The notes under the pieces are model-generated. The model ran no database searches. It was not told the origin of the DNA and saw only the letters and a program-made list of their open reading frames with translations. A stretch of DNA of 48,320 nucleotides from Clostridia bacterium (GTDB lineage: Bacteria > Bacillota > Clostridia > Christensenellales > UBA1242), in NCBI GenBank assembly GCA_017621525.1, contig JAGASX010000020.1, positions 1 through 48,320 of the forward strand. The letters run 5' to 3'. Shown here piece after piece: positions 16,270 through 25,257 of this stretch; the stretch's first letter is position 1; the number at the start of each line of letters is the position of its first letter. A program made the translations under genes and the position numbers.

Positions 16270-16581
16270 TTGGATATTCGTTGCAGAAAGGCAAAATGCA
16301 GATTTAATGATAGGTTTACCTGCCGTGCAAAGCAAATTGTTGTGGGCAGAGAGGTTGTTTGCTCCACCTTTGAAAGGGCAGAAGATAAACAGGTGCAAGA
16401 CGTAACAAAAAGCCTTTTTGAAAAGCCACCATGCTTTGCCCCACAAAGGGATAGCAAGGCGCTTTCTATAAAATGCCGTGCCAACTGCCTTTTCAATCAT
16501 AACGGCACCTGCGCTTCAAACGGAATTACCTTAAATTCAATTGAAGAAAAACCATTTTGCGTGTCCTATTTAAAAAAATAG
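16270..16581 (+). CDS. DUF1540-like Cys-rich protein with two repeats
   Basis: 103 aa starting at TTG, preceded by GAGGTGAAA. Two copies of a Cys module are visible. The first runs IRCRKAKCRFN..FTCRAKQIVVG..VVCSTF; the second runs IKCRANCLFNHNGTCASNGITL..PFCVSYL. The pattern C-x4-C-x6-C-x-A..I.(V/L)..C.(T/S).(F/L) is that of DUF1540, small putative metal-binding proteins common in Clostridia, of unknown function. It stands between the divergent rplI promoter and the XRE pair. Confidence 0.65.
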   Translation: MDIRCRKAKCRFNDRFTCRAKQIVVGREVVCSTFERAEDKQVQDVTKSLFEKPPCFAPQRDSKALSIKCRANCLFNHNGTCASNGITLNSIEEKPFCVSYLKK

Positions 16582-16595
16582 GCAGTAAAAAACGC

Positions 16596-16640
16596 CCCTC
16601 TTCCGCCAGCCATACGCTGTTCGGGGACGGCAATAAACCA
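16596..16640. repeat. Small fragment of the mosaic repeat
   Basis: CCCCTCTTCCGCCAGCCATACGCTG is close to the reverse complement of the CAGCGTAAGGCTGGCGGAAGAGGG module of copy 4 (about 47449-47472). The rest of the element is missing here. Confidence 0.5.
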
Positions 16641-16664
16641 ATGGAAGAGTTTTTGGCAGGGTAT

Positions 16665-16883
16665 TTATTTTATTTGTATAAAAAATTGGTTAAGGGGGAT
16701 TTGTGTGAACTTGCTTATTTTAAGAAGAATGTTTGCGTCAAAATTCAACCCCTTGTTTTTCACCTGCCGTAACTCACCCAAAGAAATTCCGCATCCACTG
16801 CAAAAAGCCCGCTTTGAAAGTTTTTTGCGTTTGCGGAAAAATTTAATCACATCATAACATACATAACAATTTTGATAGTCCAT
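16665..16883 (-). CDS. Small XRE-like HTH protein
   Basis: 72 aa from the ATG at 16883, which follows GAGGTGG; a TTG 15 nt earlier is also in frame. The segment FFRKRKKLSKRAFCSGCGISLGELRQV continuing NILLKISKFTQIPLNQFF matches the helix pattern of Cro/C1-type repressors, although the first HTH helices are degenerate. It is divergent from a second XRE gene. Its promoter is consensus and carries two palindromes, so it is tightly repressed, either by itself, by its neighbour, or by LexA. Confidence 0.6.
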   Translation of the reverse strand: MDYQNCYVCYDVIKFFRKRKKLSKRAFCSGCGISLGELRQVKNKGLNFDANILLKISKFTQIPLNQFFIQIK

Positions 16884-16891
16884 AACCACCT

Positions 16892-16935
16892 CGAACAATT
16901 GTTCTTATTATATGCGAACACGTGTTCGCTGTCAA
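16892..16935 (-). promoter_or_regulatory. Consensus promoter with two SOS-box-like palindromes
   Basis: On the minus strand: TTGACA (16930-16935), 17-bp spacer, TATAAT (16907-16912). The palindrome CGAACACGTGTTCG (16915-16928) fills the spacer. A second one, CGAACAATTGTTCT (16892-16905), covers the expected transcription start. Both fit the Gram-positive LexA/DinR box CGAAC-N4-GTTCG, but an XRE operator is equally possible. Confidence 0.75.
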
Positions 16936-16979
16936 GTAAATATTTACATTTGCGATTAAAATAATCTTAAAGGTGAAAA

Positions 16980-17183
16980 ATGCTTAAATTTGCAGAAAGA
17001 TTAAAAGAGTTAAGAACTGAAAAAGGATTAAGTCAAAGAAAACTTGCCAAGTTGGTTGGGGTAAGTGATAAGGCTATATCTTTGTGGGAAAATAATGAAA
17101 GGGTGCCTAATTTAGACGCCGCAAAAGCACTTGCTGTTTATTTTAAGGTAAGTATAGATTATTTGGCAGGCTTGGAGGACTAA
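16980..17183 (+). CDS. XRE-family HTH transcriptional regulator
   Basis: 67 aa consisting of almost nothing but a Cro/C1 HTH: FAERLKELRTEKGLSQRKLAKLVGV, then DKAISLWENNERVPNLDAA, ending SIDYLAGLED. This is the textbook pattern with the GLSQ turn and a W-E-N recognition region. It is probably a dimeric DNA-binding repressor. It follows AAAGGTG and is divergent from the small XRE-like gene, with the palindromes at 16892-16928 between them. Confidence 0.88.
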   Translation: MLKFAERLKELRTEKGLSQRKLAKLVGVSDKAISLWENNERVPNLDAAKALAVYFKVSIDYLAGLED

Positions 17184-17208
17184 TTTTTTCTATATTTTTA
17201 ATTATTTC

Positions 17209-17246
17209 TTGATATTTGCAAAATTTTGTTTTATACTCTAAATATG
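17209..17246 (+). promoter_or_regulatory. Leaderless promoter of the Lys-rich protein gene
   Basis: TTGATA (17209-17214), 17-bp spacer, TATACT (17232-17237), 6 nt, then the ATG at 17244. No ribosome binding site precedes the ATG. The expected transcription start coincides with the ATG. Confidence 0.65.
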
Positions 17247-18740
17247 GGAAGTAAAAATTTAGATAAACAAATCGAACAATTGCGTAAGCAATCGCAACTT
17301 GTCGACAAGCAGGTTGAGGCGTTTGAGGCAGAGCAAAAGGCTAAGGCAGAGGCGGAAGAGGAAAAGAAAAAACAAATTCCACCTTATAAGGTTTTTGGCC
17401 GTGATTTTTCTGTTACAAACCCTGCGTATATAGAATTTTATAACGACCGCCTTGAAATGATGGTTGTTCAATATAAACTTGTGGGCAGAGTAAACCCTCA
17501 AAAGCAATATATCATTCCAGAAAAAATTAAAATGGACCTTGTTGCCATGCAAAAGGAAATTGAAGAAATGGGGGAAGATTACTATAAAGTAACCGCCCTT
17601 TACATGAAAAAACACTTCAATTTTACAATCAAACTTCAAATGCTGGAAGATAAAAAGGCAAAGGCGTCTTTGTTTATTGCTGAATATGTTGGCGAATATA
17701 TCGACCAAAACACTCTTTACACGCATATTGCTGATTTTATTGATGTTTATGATGATGATTATCGCATAAAACTTCGTAAGGCTTTCAATCTTGTAGATGC
17801 AAACGCCAAGAATGACGACTTCAACATTCCAGAACTTGCTGTGCTTATGCAAGACCTTTTTGATATAGAACTATACATTGGCGGGCTTTACGATATGGCG
17901 TCGCAAATTTATGTTATGCGTATGCTTAAATTGCTTGAAGGTGGCGGTGAAATTGAATTGGAAGTTATCAAACGCTATCAAGAATTGCTTGCAAAACTTG
18001 AAAAGGGGGAATTTTCTCCTCGCGATATCAACACCAAACATAAAGAACTTTTGGATAAAGCCATAGACTCTATTGGCGGATTTGATAAACTTAACATTGA
18101 TAAAAAACAACTTCTTGCCATTCTTGCAGAAATCAACAAAACCAATGACGCCATAAAAGGACTTTCTGTTGGTGGCATCTTGGAAATTTTAAATGAAGAA
18201 AATGCCGGCGGAGAGGGTGGCTCTTCTGGCGGTGGCTCCAAAGGTGGCGGGAAAGGTAAAAAGAAATCTGCCAAAAAAGGTGGCGGAAGCAAAGATAAAA
18301 AGAAAGACAAAAAGAAAGATAAGAAAAAAGATAATAAGAAAAAATCTTCTGCCGGTGGCGTATTCTGGGAACCAAGCGATACAACCACGCCAATTATTGA
18401 AATTCCTGAAATTAACATTGCTGATGAATTAGATTTTGATTTTGACATCTTTGAGGATATTCGCCGTAGGTTGGAAACGCCTGTTAAACCAGACGATGAG
18501 AAACCTGATGACGAAAGAGAACTTACCGAAGAGGAAAAAGATAAAAGGCAGATTGAACTTCTTGATAAAAGGGAGCAACAAGACGATATTCAAAACAGAC
18601 TTGAGGGACAAGAAATGGCAGAGGAAATTCCATTGGGAAAACCTCAATCACACATTCCTATTGAAAGGGTTGTTCCACAAGTGCCACAATCACATAATGA
18701 GTTCAACCTTGATGACCTTGATAGGGAAATCGACCTTTAA
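17244..18740 (+). CDS. Unknown cytoplasmic protein with Gly/Lys-rich linker
   Basis: 498 aa, not recognised. It begins with a coiled coil (residues 5-50, rich in Gln, Glu, Lys). A largely helical central region (about 50-320) is followed by a low-complexity linker of GGGS and KKDK repeats (about 325-375) and an acidic tail (DELDFDFDIFEDI). No signal peptide or membrane segment is seen, so it is probably a cytoplasmic scaffold or nucleic-acid-associated protein, but this is only inference. The ATG chosen has a promoter whose -10 box ends 6 nt upstream, with no ribosome binding site. A start 18 nt earlier would lie within the -10 region. Confidence 0.7.
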   Translation: MGSKNLDKQIEQLRKQSQLVDKQVEAFEAEQKAKAEAEEEKKKQIPPYKVFGRDFSVTNPAYIEFYNDRLEMMVVQYKLVGRVNPQKQYIIPEKIKMDLVAMQKEIEEMGEDYYKVTALYMKKHFNFTIKLQMLEDKKAKASLFIAEYVGEYIDQNTLYTHIADFIDVYDDDYRIKLRKAFNLVDANAKNDDFNIPELAVLMQDLFDIELYIGGLYDMASQIYVMRMLKLLEGGGEIELEVIKRYQELLAKLEKGEFSPRDINTKHKELLDKAIDSIGGFDKLNIDKKQLLAILAEINKTNDAIKGLSVGGILEILNEENAGGEGGSSGGGSKGGGKGKKKSAKKGGGSKDKKKDKKKDKKKDNKKKSSAGGVFWEPSDTTTPIIEIPEINIADELDFDFDIFEDIRRRLETPVKPDDEKPDDERELTEEEKDKRQIELLDKREQQDDIQNRLEGQEMAEEIPLGKPQSHIPIERVVPQVPQSHNEFNLDDLDREIDL

Positions 18741-18763
18741 AACTGAATAAAACATAATTTTAC

Positions 18764-18806
18764 AAAAGCACCGCCATGGACTTTCAACCCATGGCGACGC
18801 TTTTTT
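18764..18806. terminator. Hairpin repeat family, copy 1 (terminator-like)
   Basis: The left arm is AAAGCACCGCCATGG, the loop ACTTTCAAC, and the right arm CCATGGCGACGCTTT with a T run. This 43-nt unit is identical to copy 4 at 47316 and related to copies at 32997 and 35738. The plus-strand stem has two mismatches (A-C and C-A); both become G-U pairs on the minus strand. Confidence 0.8.
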
Positions 18807-18844
18807 GTTTGGGCATAAAAATTCTCTTTTTGGGTGATAATTGC

Positions 18845-18873
18845 TTGGTGGAATTTGTGGCTTGTGATATACT
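18845..18873 (+). promoter_or_regulatory. Promoter of pflB-pflA
   Basis: TTGGTG (18845-18850), 17-bp spacer, TATACT (18868-18873), then AAAGGAG before the ATG at 18895. Confidence 0.6.
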
Positions 18874-18894
18874 TTTTTCGCAAAGGAGATTATT

Positions 18895-21135
18895 ATGGAT
18901 TTCAAAGGCTGGAACGGATTTAAGGGTGAAGATTGGAAAGAGGGGATTGATGTTGCCTCTTTTATTCGCCAAAATTACAAAGAATATCGCGGGGACGATA
19001 GTTTTTTGGCTGGCAAAAGCAAAAAAACTGCAAAAGTGTGGGCAAAGTGTGAAAAATTGCTTGCAAAAGAGCGTGAAGTTGGACTTCTTGATGTAGACCT
19101 TGAACATCTTTCCGGCATAGACACATTTCCTGCCGGATATATCGACAAAAAAAATGAGGTTGTGGTAGGGCTACAAACTGACGCTCCACTAAAACGCATT
19201 GTCAACCCATTTGGTGGAATTCGTATGGTAGAAAACGCACTTTCTGCCTACGGCAAAAAACTTGACGACAAAACCGCAGGGCTTTTTAAAGAGATGGTAA
19301 GAAAAACCCATAACGACGGGGTTTTTGATGCCTACACACCAGATATTCGCCGTGCACGCCGTGCTGGACTTATAACCGGCTTGCCAGACGCCTATGGCAG
19401 AGGAAGAATTATTGGCGACTATCGCCGAGTTGCCCTTTATGGAATTGACAGGCTTGTTGAAGAGAAGAAAAAGGATTTGGCAAGCGACAACTTTTTAAAT
19501 ATTGACAGCGAAGAAAAAATACGCCTGCGTGAAGAAATAAGCGAGCAAATTCGCGCACTTGGCAAAATTAAATCAATGGCGGAGAAATATGGCTTTGATA
19601 TTTCACTTCCCGCACAAAACGCAAAAGAGGCGTTTCAGTGGACATATTTTGGCTATCTTGCCTCTGTAAAAGAAAACAACGGCGCAGCGATGAGCCTTGG
19701 CAGAGTTTCCACATTTTTGGATATTTACCTTGAAAGAGAACTTGCAAACAGCGCTCTTACCGAAGAAGAGGCGCAAGAACTTGTTGACCAATTTACAATA
19801 AAACTTCGCCTTGTACGTCATCTTCGCACACCAGATTATGATGAAATTTTTGCCGGCGACCCAACATGGGTTACAGAATCAATTGGCGGTATGCTTGATG
19901 ACAAAAAATCACTTGTTACCAAAAATTCTTTCCGCTTTTTGCACTCTCTTATCAATCTTGACCCAAGCCCAGAGCCAAACCTTACTGTGCTTTGGTCTGT
20001 GGGACTTCCAACCAACTTTAAAAAATATTGTGCAAAAATTTCAATTCTTACAGACTCTATTCAGTATGAAAGCGACGACGTAATGCGTCCAATTTATGGC
20101 AACGACTACGCCATTGCTTGTTGCGTGTCGGCTATGAAAGTGGGCAAACAAATGCAATTTTTCGGCGCAAGATGCAACCTTGCAAAATCGCTTTTGTACA
20201 GCATAAACGGCGGGCGTGATGAAGTTTCTGGCGACCTTGTGGTAAAGGAAGTTGCAAAAGTTGAGGGTGAAATTCTTGACTACGCACAGGTGAAAAAGAA
20301 CTATTTTGATGTGCTTGATAAGGTTGCAAAAACCTATACCGACGCCATGAATATCATTCACTTTATGCATGATAAATATGCTTACGAGGGCGGACAAATG
20401 GCTCTTCACGACAGCGTGGTTGAAAGGCTTATGGCCTTTGGAATTGCCGGTCTTTCTGTTGCAACCGACAGCCTTTCTGCAATTAAATATGCAAAAGTTA
20501 AGCCTATAAGAAATGAAGAGGGGATTGCCATTGATTTTCAAATTGAGGGCGATTTCCCTAAATATGGCAACGACGATGACAGAGCAGACAAAATTGCAGT
20601 TGAAATTGTAAAGCATTTTATATCTTCTCTTAAAAAACATAAATTATATCGAGGTGCAATTCACACCCTTTCAGCCCTTACAATCACATCAAATGTTATG
20701 TATGGCAAAAAAACCGGCGCTACACCAGACGGCAGAAAAAAGGGTGAGGCTTTTGCTCCGGGTGCAAACCCAATGCATGGCAGAGATTGTTCTGGCGCGC
20801 TTGCCTCGCTAAACTCGGTGGCAAAAATTCCATATTGCAATGTCTGCCAAGACGGCGTATCCAACACCTTTTCAATTGTTCCAAACTCACTTGGCAAAGA
20901 TGAAAAGGTTAGGGTAAAAAACCTTGTTGGCGTGCTTGACGGATACTTCGCGCAAGGTGCACAACATATAAATGTAAATGTGCTTAATCGCGAAAAATTG
21001 ATTGACGCTATGAACAATCCAAACAAATACCCAACTCTTACAATTCGCGTTTCAGGCTATGCGGTAAACTTCAATAAACTTTCTCGCGCACATCAAGAAG
21101 AGGTTATCGCCCGCACATTCCATGAAAAATTATAG
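18895..21135 (+). CDS. pflB: Formate C-acetyltransferase (pyruvate formate-lyase)
   Basis: 746 aa, the normal length. It converts pyruvate and CoA to acetyl-CoA and formate, an oxygen-sensitive fermentation step. The active-site Cys pair is at 409-410 (IACCVSAMK). The glycyl-radical loop RVSGYAV near the C-terminus places the radical at Gly721. Substrate-region blocks such as TPDIRRARR and [10 protein letters not shown] are present. The ATG follows AAAGGAG. The activase pflA starts 9 nt after the stop, so the enzyme and its activator are co-expressed. It implies anaerobic growth. Confidence 0.97.
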   Translation: MDFKGWNGFKGEDWKEGIDVASFIRQNYKEYRGDDSFLAGKSKKTAKVWAKCEKLLAKEREVGLLDVDLEHLSGIDTFPAGYIDKKNEVVVGLQTDAPLKRIVNPFGGIRMVENALSAYGKKLDDKTAGLFKEMVRKTHNDGVFDAYTPDIRRARRAGLITGLPDAYGRGRIIGDYRRVALYGIDRLVEEKKKDLASDNFLNIDSEEKIRLREEISEQIRALGKIKSMAEKYGFDISLPAQNAKEAFQWTYFGYLASVKENNGAAMSLGRVSTFLDIYLERELANSALTEEEAQELVDQFTIKLRLVRHLRTPDYDEIFAGDPTWVTESIGGMLDDKKSLVTKNSFRFLHSLINLDPSPEPNLTVLWSVGLPTNFKKYCAKISILTDSIQYESDDVMRPIYGNDYAIACCVSAMKVGKQMQFFGARCNLAKSLLYSINGGRDEVSGDLVVKEVAKVEGEILDYAQVKKNYFDVLDKVAKTYTDAMNIIHFMHDKYAYEGGQMALHDSVVERLMAFGIAGLSVATDSLSAIKYAKVKPIRNEEGIAIDFQIEGDFPKYGNDDDRADKIAVEIVKHFISSLKKHKLYRGAIHTLSALTITSNVMYGKKTGATPDGRKKGEAFAPGANPMHGRDCSGALASLNSVAKIPYCNVCQDGVSNTFSIVPNSLGKDEKVRVKNLVGVLDGYFAQGAQHINVNVLNREKLIDAMNNPNKYPTLTIRVSGYAVNFNKLSRAHQEEVIARTFHEKL

Positions 21136-21143
21136 AGGACAAC

Positions 21144-21851
21144 ATGAGCGAAATTTTTGGCAGAATAAGCAGTGAAGAAAGCATGGGGCTTCTTGACGGG
21201 CCGGGCATAAGGTACGTTGTATTTTTGCAGGGGTGTCAACTTCGTTGCTTATATTGCCACAACCCAGAAACATGGGCTATGCAGGGGGAAAGTTACCTTA
21301 TCACCCCACAACAACTTGTGGAAAAAATTTGCCGATACAAACCATATTTTGGCAAAGATGGCGGGGTTACCTTTTCTGGCGGAGAACCACTTTTGCAACC
21401 CAAGTTTTTGCTTGAATGTCTTAAACTTTGCAAAAGTAAAGGTGTGCACACCGCACTTGACACCGCTGGCGTAGGCTTTGGCGATTATGGCGAAATATTA
21501 AAGTATACAGACCTTGTAATTTTGGACGTAAAAGCGGTGGAAGAAGATGAATATAAAAAAATCACTGGCAAGCCAATTGCAGAGTTTAAAAGGTTTCTTT
21601 CTGCCTGTCAACTACAAGAAAAACCAATGTGGATAAGGCAGGTGATTGTACCAAATCTTAACGATGACACCCGCCATATTCAACTTTTAAAGGACTTTAT
21701 CGCACCACTAAAAAATGTGCAAAAGGTAGAACTTTTACCTTACAAAACAATAGGTTTGCATAAATATCAATCTTTAAATTTACCAAACCGCTTGGGTGAT
21801 ATACCTGATATGGATGAAGAAAAGTGCAAAAAACTTGAAGAATTGTTATAA
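21144..21851 (+). CDS. pflA: Pyruvate formate-lyase activating enzyme (radical SAM)
   Basis: 235 aa. The radical-SAM cluster motif CQLRCLYC gives C31, C35 and C38, with FLQGC just before it. GGEPLLQ is the SAM-contacting motif and DTAGVGFGDY follows. It uses a 4Fe-4S cluster and SAM to form the glycyl radical on Gly721 of PflB. AGAGGA precedes the ATG, 9 nt after pflB. Confidence 0.96.
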   Translation: MSEIFGRISSEESMGLLDGPGIRYVVFLQGCQLRCLYCHNPETWAMQGESYLITPQQLVEKICRYKPYFGKDGGVTFSGGEPLLQPKFLLECLKLCKSKGVHTALDTAGVGFGDYGEILKYTDLVILDVKAVEEDEYKKITGKPIAEFKRFLSACQLQEKPMWIRQVIVPNLNDDTRHIQLLKDFIAPLKNVQKVELLPYKTIGLHKYQSLNLPNRLGDIPDMDEEKCKKLEELL

Positions 21852-21875
21852 AAGCCGACAAAATTTTGAAAACTT

Positions 21876-21904
21876 TTGACAAAATATATAAAATAAATTA
21901 AAAT
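21876..21904 (+). promoter_or_regulatory. Promoter of the interrupted adhesin
   Basis: TTGACA (21876-21881), 17-bp spacer, TAAAAT (21899-21904), followed 36 nt later by GAGGGGG and a TTG start. Confidence 0.75.
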
Positions 21905-21951
21905 AATAAAAAATCGACAAATTTCGCACAATAATAAAAGAGGGGGCAAAA

Positions 21952-24420
21952 TTGAAACTTCTGTCAAAACACAAACTTTTCATATGGTTGCTGTTTTCTT
22001 TGGCTCTGCTTGCCATAGGAAGTTTTTTCGTGTTTGGGAATAAAACTACAAATGAAATTTCAGCGGATACCTTTTATTGTCAAATCACTTATAAAGCCTA
22101 TTGGGGCGACGGAAAAACTGGCAAGTTTATAAGTGCTGATGGTAATGAATTAGATGCATCTGCAGGCTCAATTTAGTGTTCTAAAAGTGGTTGGTCTGAC
22201 GATAATATACACTCATGGAGTGGTGGAGGTGCAAATACTACATATTCTTCAGGCTCTACAACTGTTAAATTTTCTATATCTTCAAACAGTTGGCTCGGCA
22301 AATATTTTGGTTTTAGTATTGAATTGTCCGCATCTGCAGCAACAGGATTTAGTCTTACAAATGAAAGTGGCACAGTAAAAGCATCTGTTTATAGTGATAT
22401 TATTGGAGAGTTTCAAAATCCAAAGTCTGAAAGTTTTGAGTATAAAGCATACTTTACGCCAAAATTGTATACTATTTCTTTTAATGCAAATGGAGGAACG
22501 ATTACAGGTGCCTCAAGTACTACCGTTTCTTACTACAACAACTATAAACTCTCTTCAGCAACCCGCACCGGTTACACATTTGCCGGCTGGTATACAGCAA
22601 AAAGTGGCGGTACAAAAGTTACAACATCAACAGTATATAATTCTGCATCCAATAAAACCCTTTACGCCCATTGGACGGCAAATACATACAATGTTACACT
22701 TAACAGAAACATAGCCACCGGCACAAGCGACTTTACAGGAGGCAGTTATGCCACAGGTACAACATCACTTACAGCAACATATGATGACACTTACCCAGAC
22801 ATAACAGTTCCGGTTAGAAATGGATATACCTTTAATGGGTATTACACATCAGCAACCGGCGGGACACAAGTGTATAACACAAGCGGGAAAAGCAGTACAA
22901 CATGCACAACCGCAGAAGACCACACATTTTATGCACAGTGGACGGCAAATAAAATTAAAATAGGTTTAGATTTGCAGTTGGCAGGGGCGGACGGAAAAAC
23001 TCTTGTTGCGGATACACTTAATAATGAAACATCAACGAAAGAATTCTGGTACCAATATGATACAAATAAATATTTCAGCGATGAGGCGTGTACGACAGAA
23101 CTGACCTTTCAAGTTCCCAATAAAATAGGTTACACCTTTGGCGGTTACTATACAAGCACGGGCGGTGGAGGAACTCAATACATAACCTCAAGCGGAGGCT
23201 TTACAAACTCACCATTTAAAAACATATATGCAAGTTCAACCCTATACGCAAAATGGACAGAGAATTCATATACAATTGCATTTAACGCAAATGGCGGAAG
23301 CGGAAGTATGAATTCCATAACCGGCGTTTTGTATACGGCAAGCCAAACCCTTACAACAAACGCATTTTACCGCTATGGATACCTGTTTAAAGGCTGGGCG
23401 ACCTCTGCCGTTGCGGTTGATGCCGACATATATTTCTATGACCAACAATCTGTGTCAAAACTTACGTCAACAAATGGGGCAACTGTAACCCTCTACGCTG
23501 TATGGGAGAAAACATGGGCAGCAGATACTGCAACCCCAAGCGGAGCGGGTACACAAACAAATCCATACTTAATATCTACACCACAACACTTGGGCTGGAT
23601 GGCTTATCAAACGGAAACCCAAAACCTATCTGGATATTTTAAACAAACCGCCCATATATCCCTTACCGGAGAAACATATCTTCCAATAGGAAACTCGAGT
23701 TGGAGTTTTCTTGGAAATTATGACGGAAACAACTATGTAATCACAAACCTTACAACAACAGAAACAAGGATAAAATCAAATATCGGAAATTACAAGTATT
23801 CCTACCAAGGACTTTTTGGTAGTACCAGCAACGCAACCATAGATAATGTAAAACTACTTTCAGGCATAATTAAGGGTTACAACTATACAGGTGGAATAGT
23901 TGGTTATGCATACACTTCAACAAATCTTACAAACAGCCAAGTGGGAAGCGTGTCAATATATGCAGACGGAAATTACAATGGCGGAATTGCTGGATACTTC
24001 TACAACGCGTCAGCAACCGCTTGCTACAGCAAAGCACAAATATCAGGCGGTGGATATTATGGCGGAATAGGTGGATATATTTATGCAACAACCCTTACCG
24101 CTTGCGCCTTTGAGGGAACACTTGCAAGTATTTTTTTTGGTTATCAAATGATAGGGGGAATATCAAACAATGCAACAAAACTTTATGACTGCTTTGGCAA
24201 AACTGAAAAAAGAAATGGGTTTGTAAGAGGCTCATTTACAAAAGACGCTTGCTTGTATATTGCAGGTACGCATAAAAAATATTACGCTGGCAACTTTACA
24301 AACTGGGTAATCACAACAACAAATACACCTCTGCCACAAGGCTTATCTTGGCTGGCAACAGGTGGAACAAAAGTTACAAATGTAAACCAAATAACTGCAC
24401 TCGGTTATACAGCGGTATAA
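21952..24420 (+). pseudogene. Large surface adhesin (Listeria-Bacteroides repeats plus GLUG-like region) interrupted by an in-frame TAG
   Basis: A single frame of 823 codons runs from TTG at 21952 (after GAGGGGG) to TAA at 24418-24420, broken only by TAG at 22174-22176. The part before it (74 aa) has a signal/anchor helix (FIWLLFSLALLAIGSFFVF). After it, in the same frame, come about four Listeria-Bacteroides (InlB B-type) repeats with blocks such as RTGYTFAGWYTAKSGG and LYAHWTAN. A GLUG-type beta-helix follows, with NPYLISTPQHLGWMAY, YTGGIVGYAY and YNGGIAGYF. Such proteins bind host or neighbouring surfaces. The 698-aa stretch starting at TTG 22324 could be called alone, but it would lack a signal. 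It is either a nonsense mutation or a read-through site; TAG ends other genes here. Confidence 0.8.
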
Positions 24421-24421
24421 C

Positions 24422-24450
24422 AAAAAATCACCCAATTGGGTGATTTTTTA
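24422..24450. terminator. Bidirectional terminator between adhesin and acyltransferase genes
   Basis: AAAAATCACCCAATTGGGTGATTTTTT is a near-perfect palindromic hairpin with A and T flanks between convergent genes. Confidence 0.85.
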
Positions 24451-25257
24451 TTGTGCGTTTTCATCTTCTTTTTTCACATATTTAATGTATGCATAGTTTT
24501 CAGGGACGTGGGCGCGGAAGGTCATGGCATTGTAAACTTCATCACGCAACTTTTTTGTTGCCTCTTTTTTTGGTAAACTTTTGTCCGCAAAGAATGGGCC
24601 GTCAATATATATGGTTGCAAAAGGTTTATCGCTCCAAAGTTTAGAAATTCCCTTGCGTTTTCTATAAACAATTGTTTGTGCAAAAACAGGGCTGTCAAGT
24701 TCCACGGGGTAGCGAAAAGAGGTGTCTTTAAAATTGCGGATTTGCGTGTTGTATGGCCAAATGGATGCCTCTGGATAAATGGTTACAGAGTGTTTATTTC
24801 TTATTCTCTTTTCCACGCAACCCTTCATAAGCCTCATGTTGTTAAGTGTGTTTGCAACAGATATTCCGCCAAGCATAAGCACAATGTTTTTAAGCCCCTT
24901 AATTGACACCGCATCTTTATGCACCATAACATAGTTACGTTTTGGATATACTGCCAATGCGGGCAAAAAGGCATCACAACCCTTTTGGGTGTGATTTGCG
25001 TAAACAAAAATTCCCTTTCTGCGAAAACCTTTCAGCGCCTTTTTGTTTTTAACTTTGGTGCGAAGTTTAAGCCAGCAAAACAAACTGCCAAAAGGCACGG
25101 CAAAAACATAATACAACAGCCACGCCATTGCATGATGAAAGGGGTTTCGTTTAACATATTTAAAGTTTTCTTTAAGTTGTTTGGTTTTAATTTTATTGCC
25201 AGAGAAATCATCGCTTATTTCATCGGTATAATAAACGATTTTTTCTTTCTTTTTCAA
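24448..25257 (-). CDS. PlsC-like 1-acylglycerol-phosphate/lipid acyltransferase
   Basis: 269 aa. Motif I is NHTQKGCDAF: His and Asp are separated by five residues instead of the usual four, a variant I associate with a PlsC-like side group. The second motif is YPEASIWPY in the PEGTRS position. A hydrophobic segment (WLLYYVFAVPFGSLFCW) precedes motif I, suggesting membrane association. Family members put an acyl chain on a glycerolipid or glycolipid. The TTG start overlaps the TGA of the upstream glycosyltransferase (shared bases), so the two are coupled and probably act on the same glycolipid. Confidence 0.75.
   Translation of the reverse strand: MKKKEKIVYYTDEISDDFSGNKIKTKQLKENFKYVKRNPFHHAMAWLLYYVFAVPFGSLFCWLKLRTKVKNKKALKGFRRKGIFVYANHTQKGCDAFLPALAVYPKRNYVMVHKDAVSIKGLKNIVLMLGGISVANTLNNMRLMKGCVEKRIRNKHSVTIYPEASIWPYNTQIRNFKDTSFRYPVELDSPVFAQTIVYRKRKGISKLWSDKPFATIYIDGPFFADKSLPKKEATKKLRDEVYNAMTFRAHVPENYAYIKYVKKEDENAQ

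Noticed and set aside
16557-16772. Plus-strand frame of 71 codons
   Set aside because: It overlaps the DUF1540-like gene end and a repeat fragment, and is antisense to the XRE-like gene. There is no family match.
22174-22176. TAG reassigned to an amino acid
   Set aside because: Other genes in the window end in TAG (for example those ending at 7737, 8110, 16581 and 21135), and a normal RF1 gene is present.
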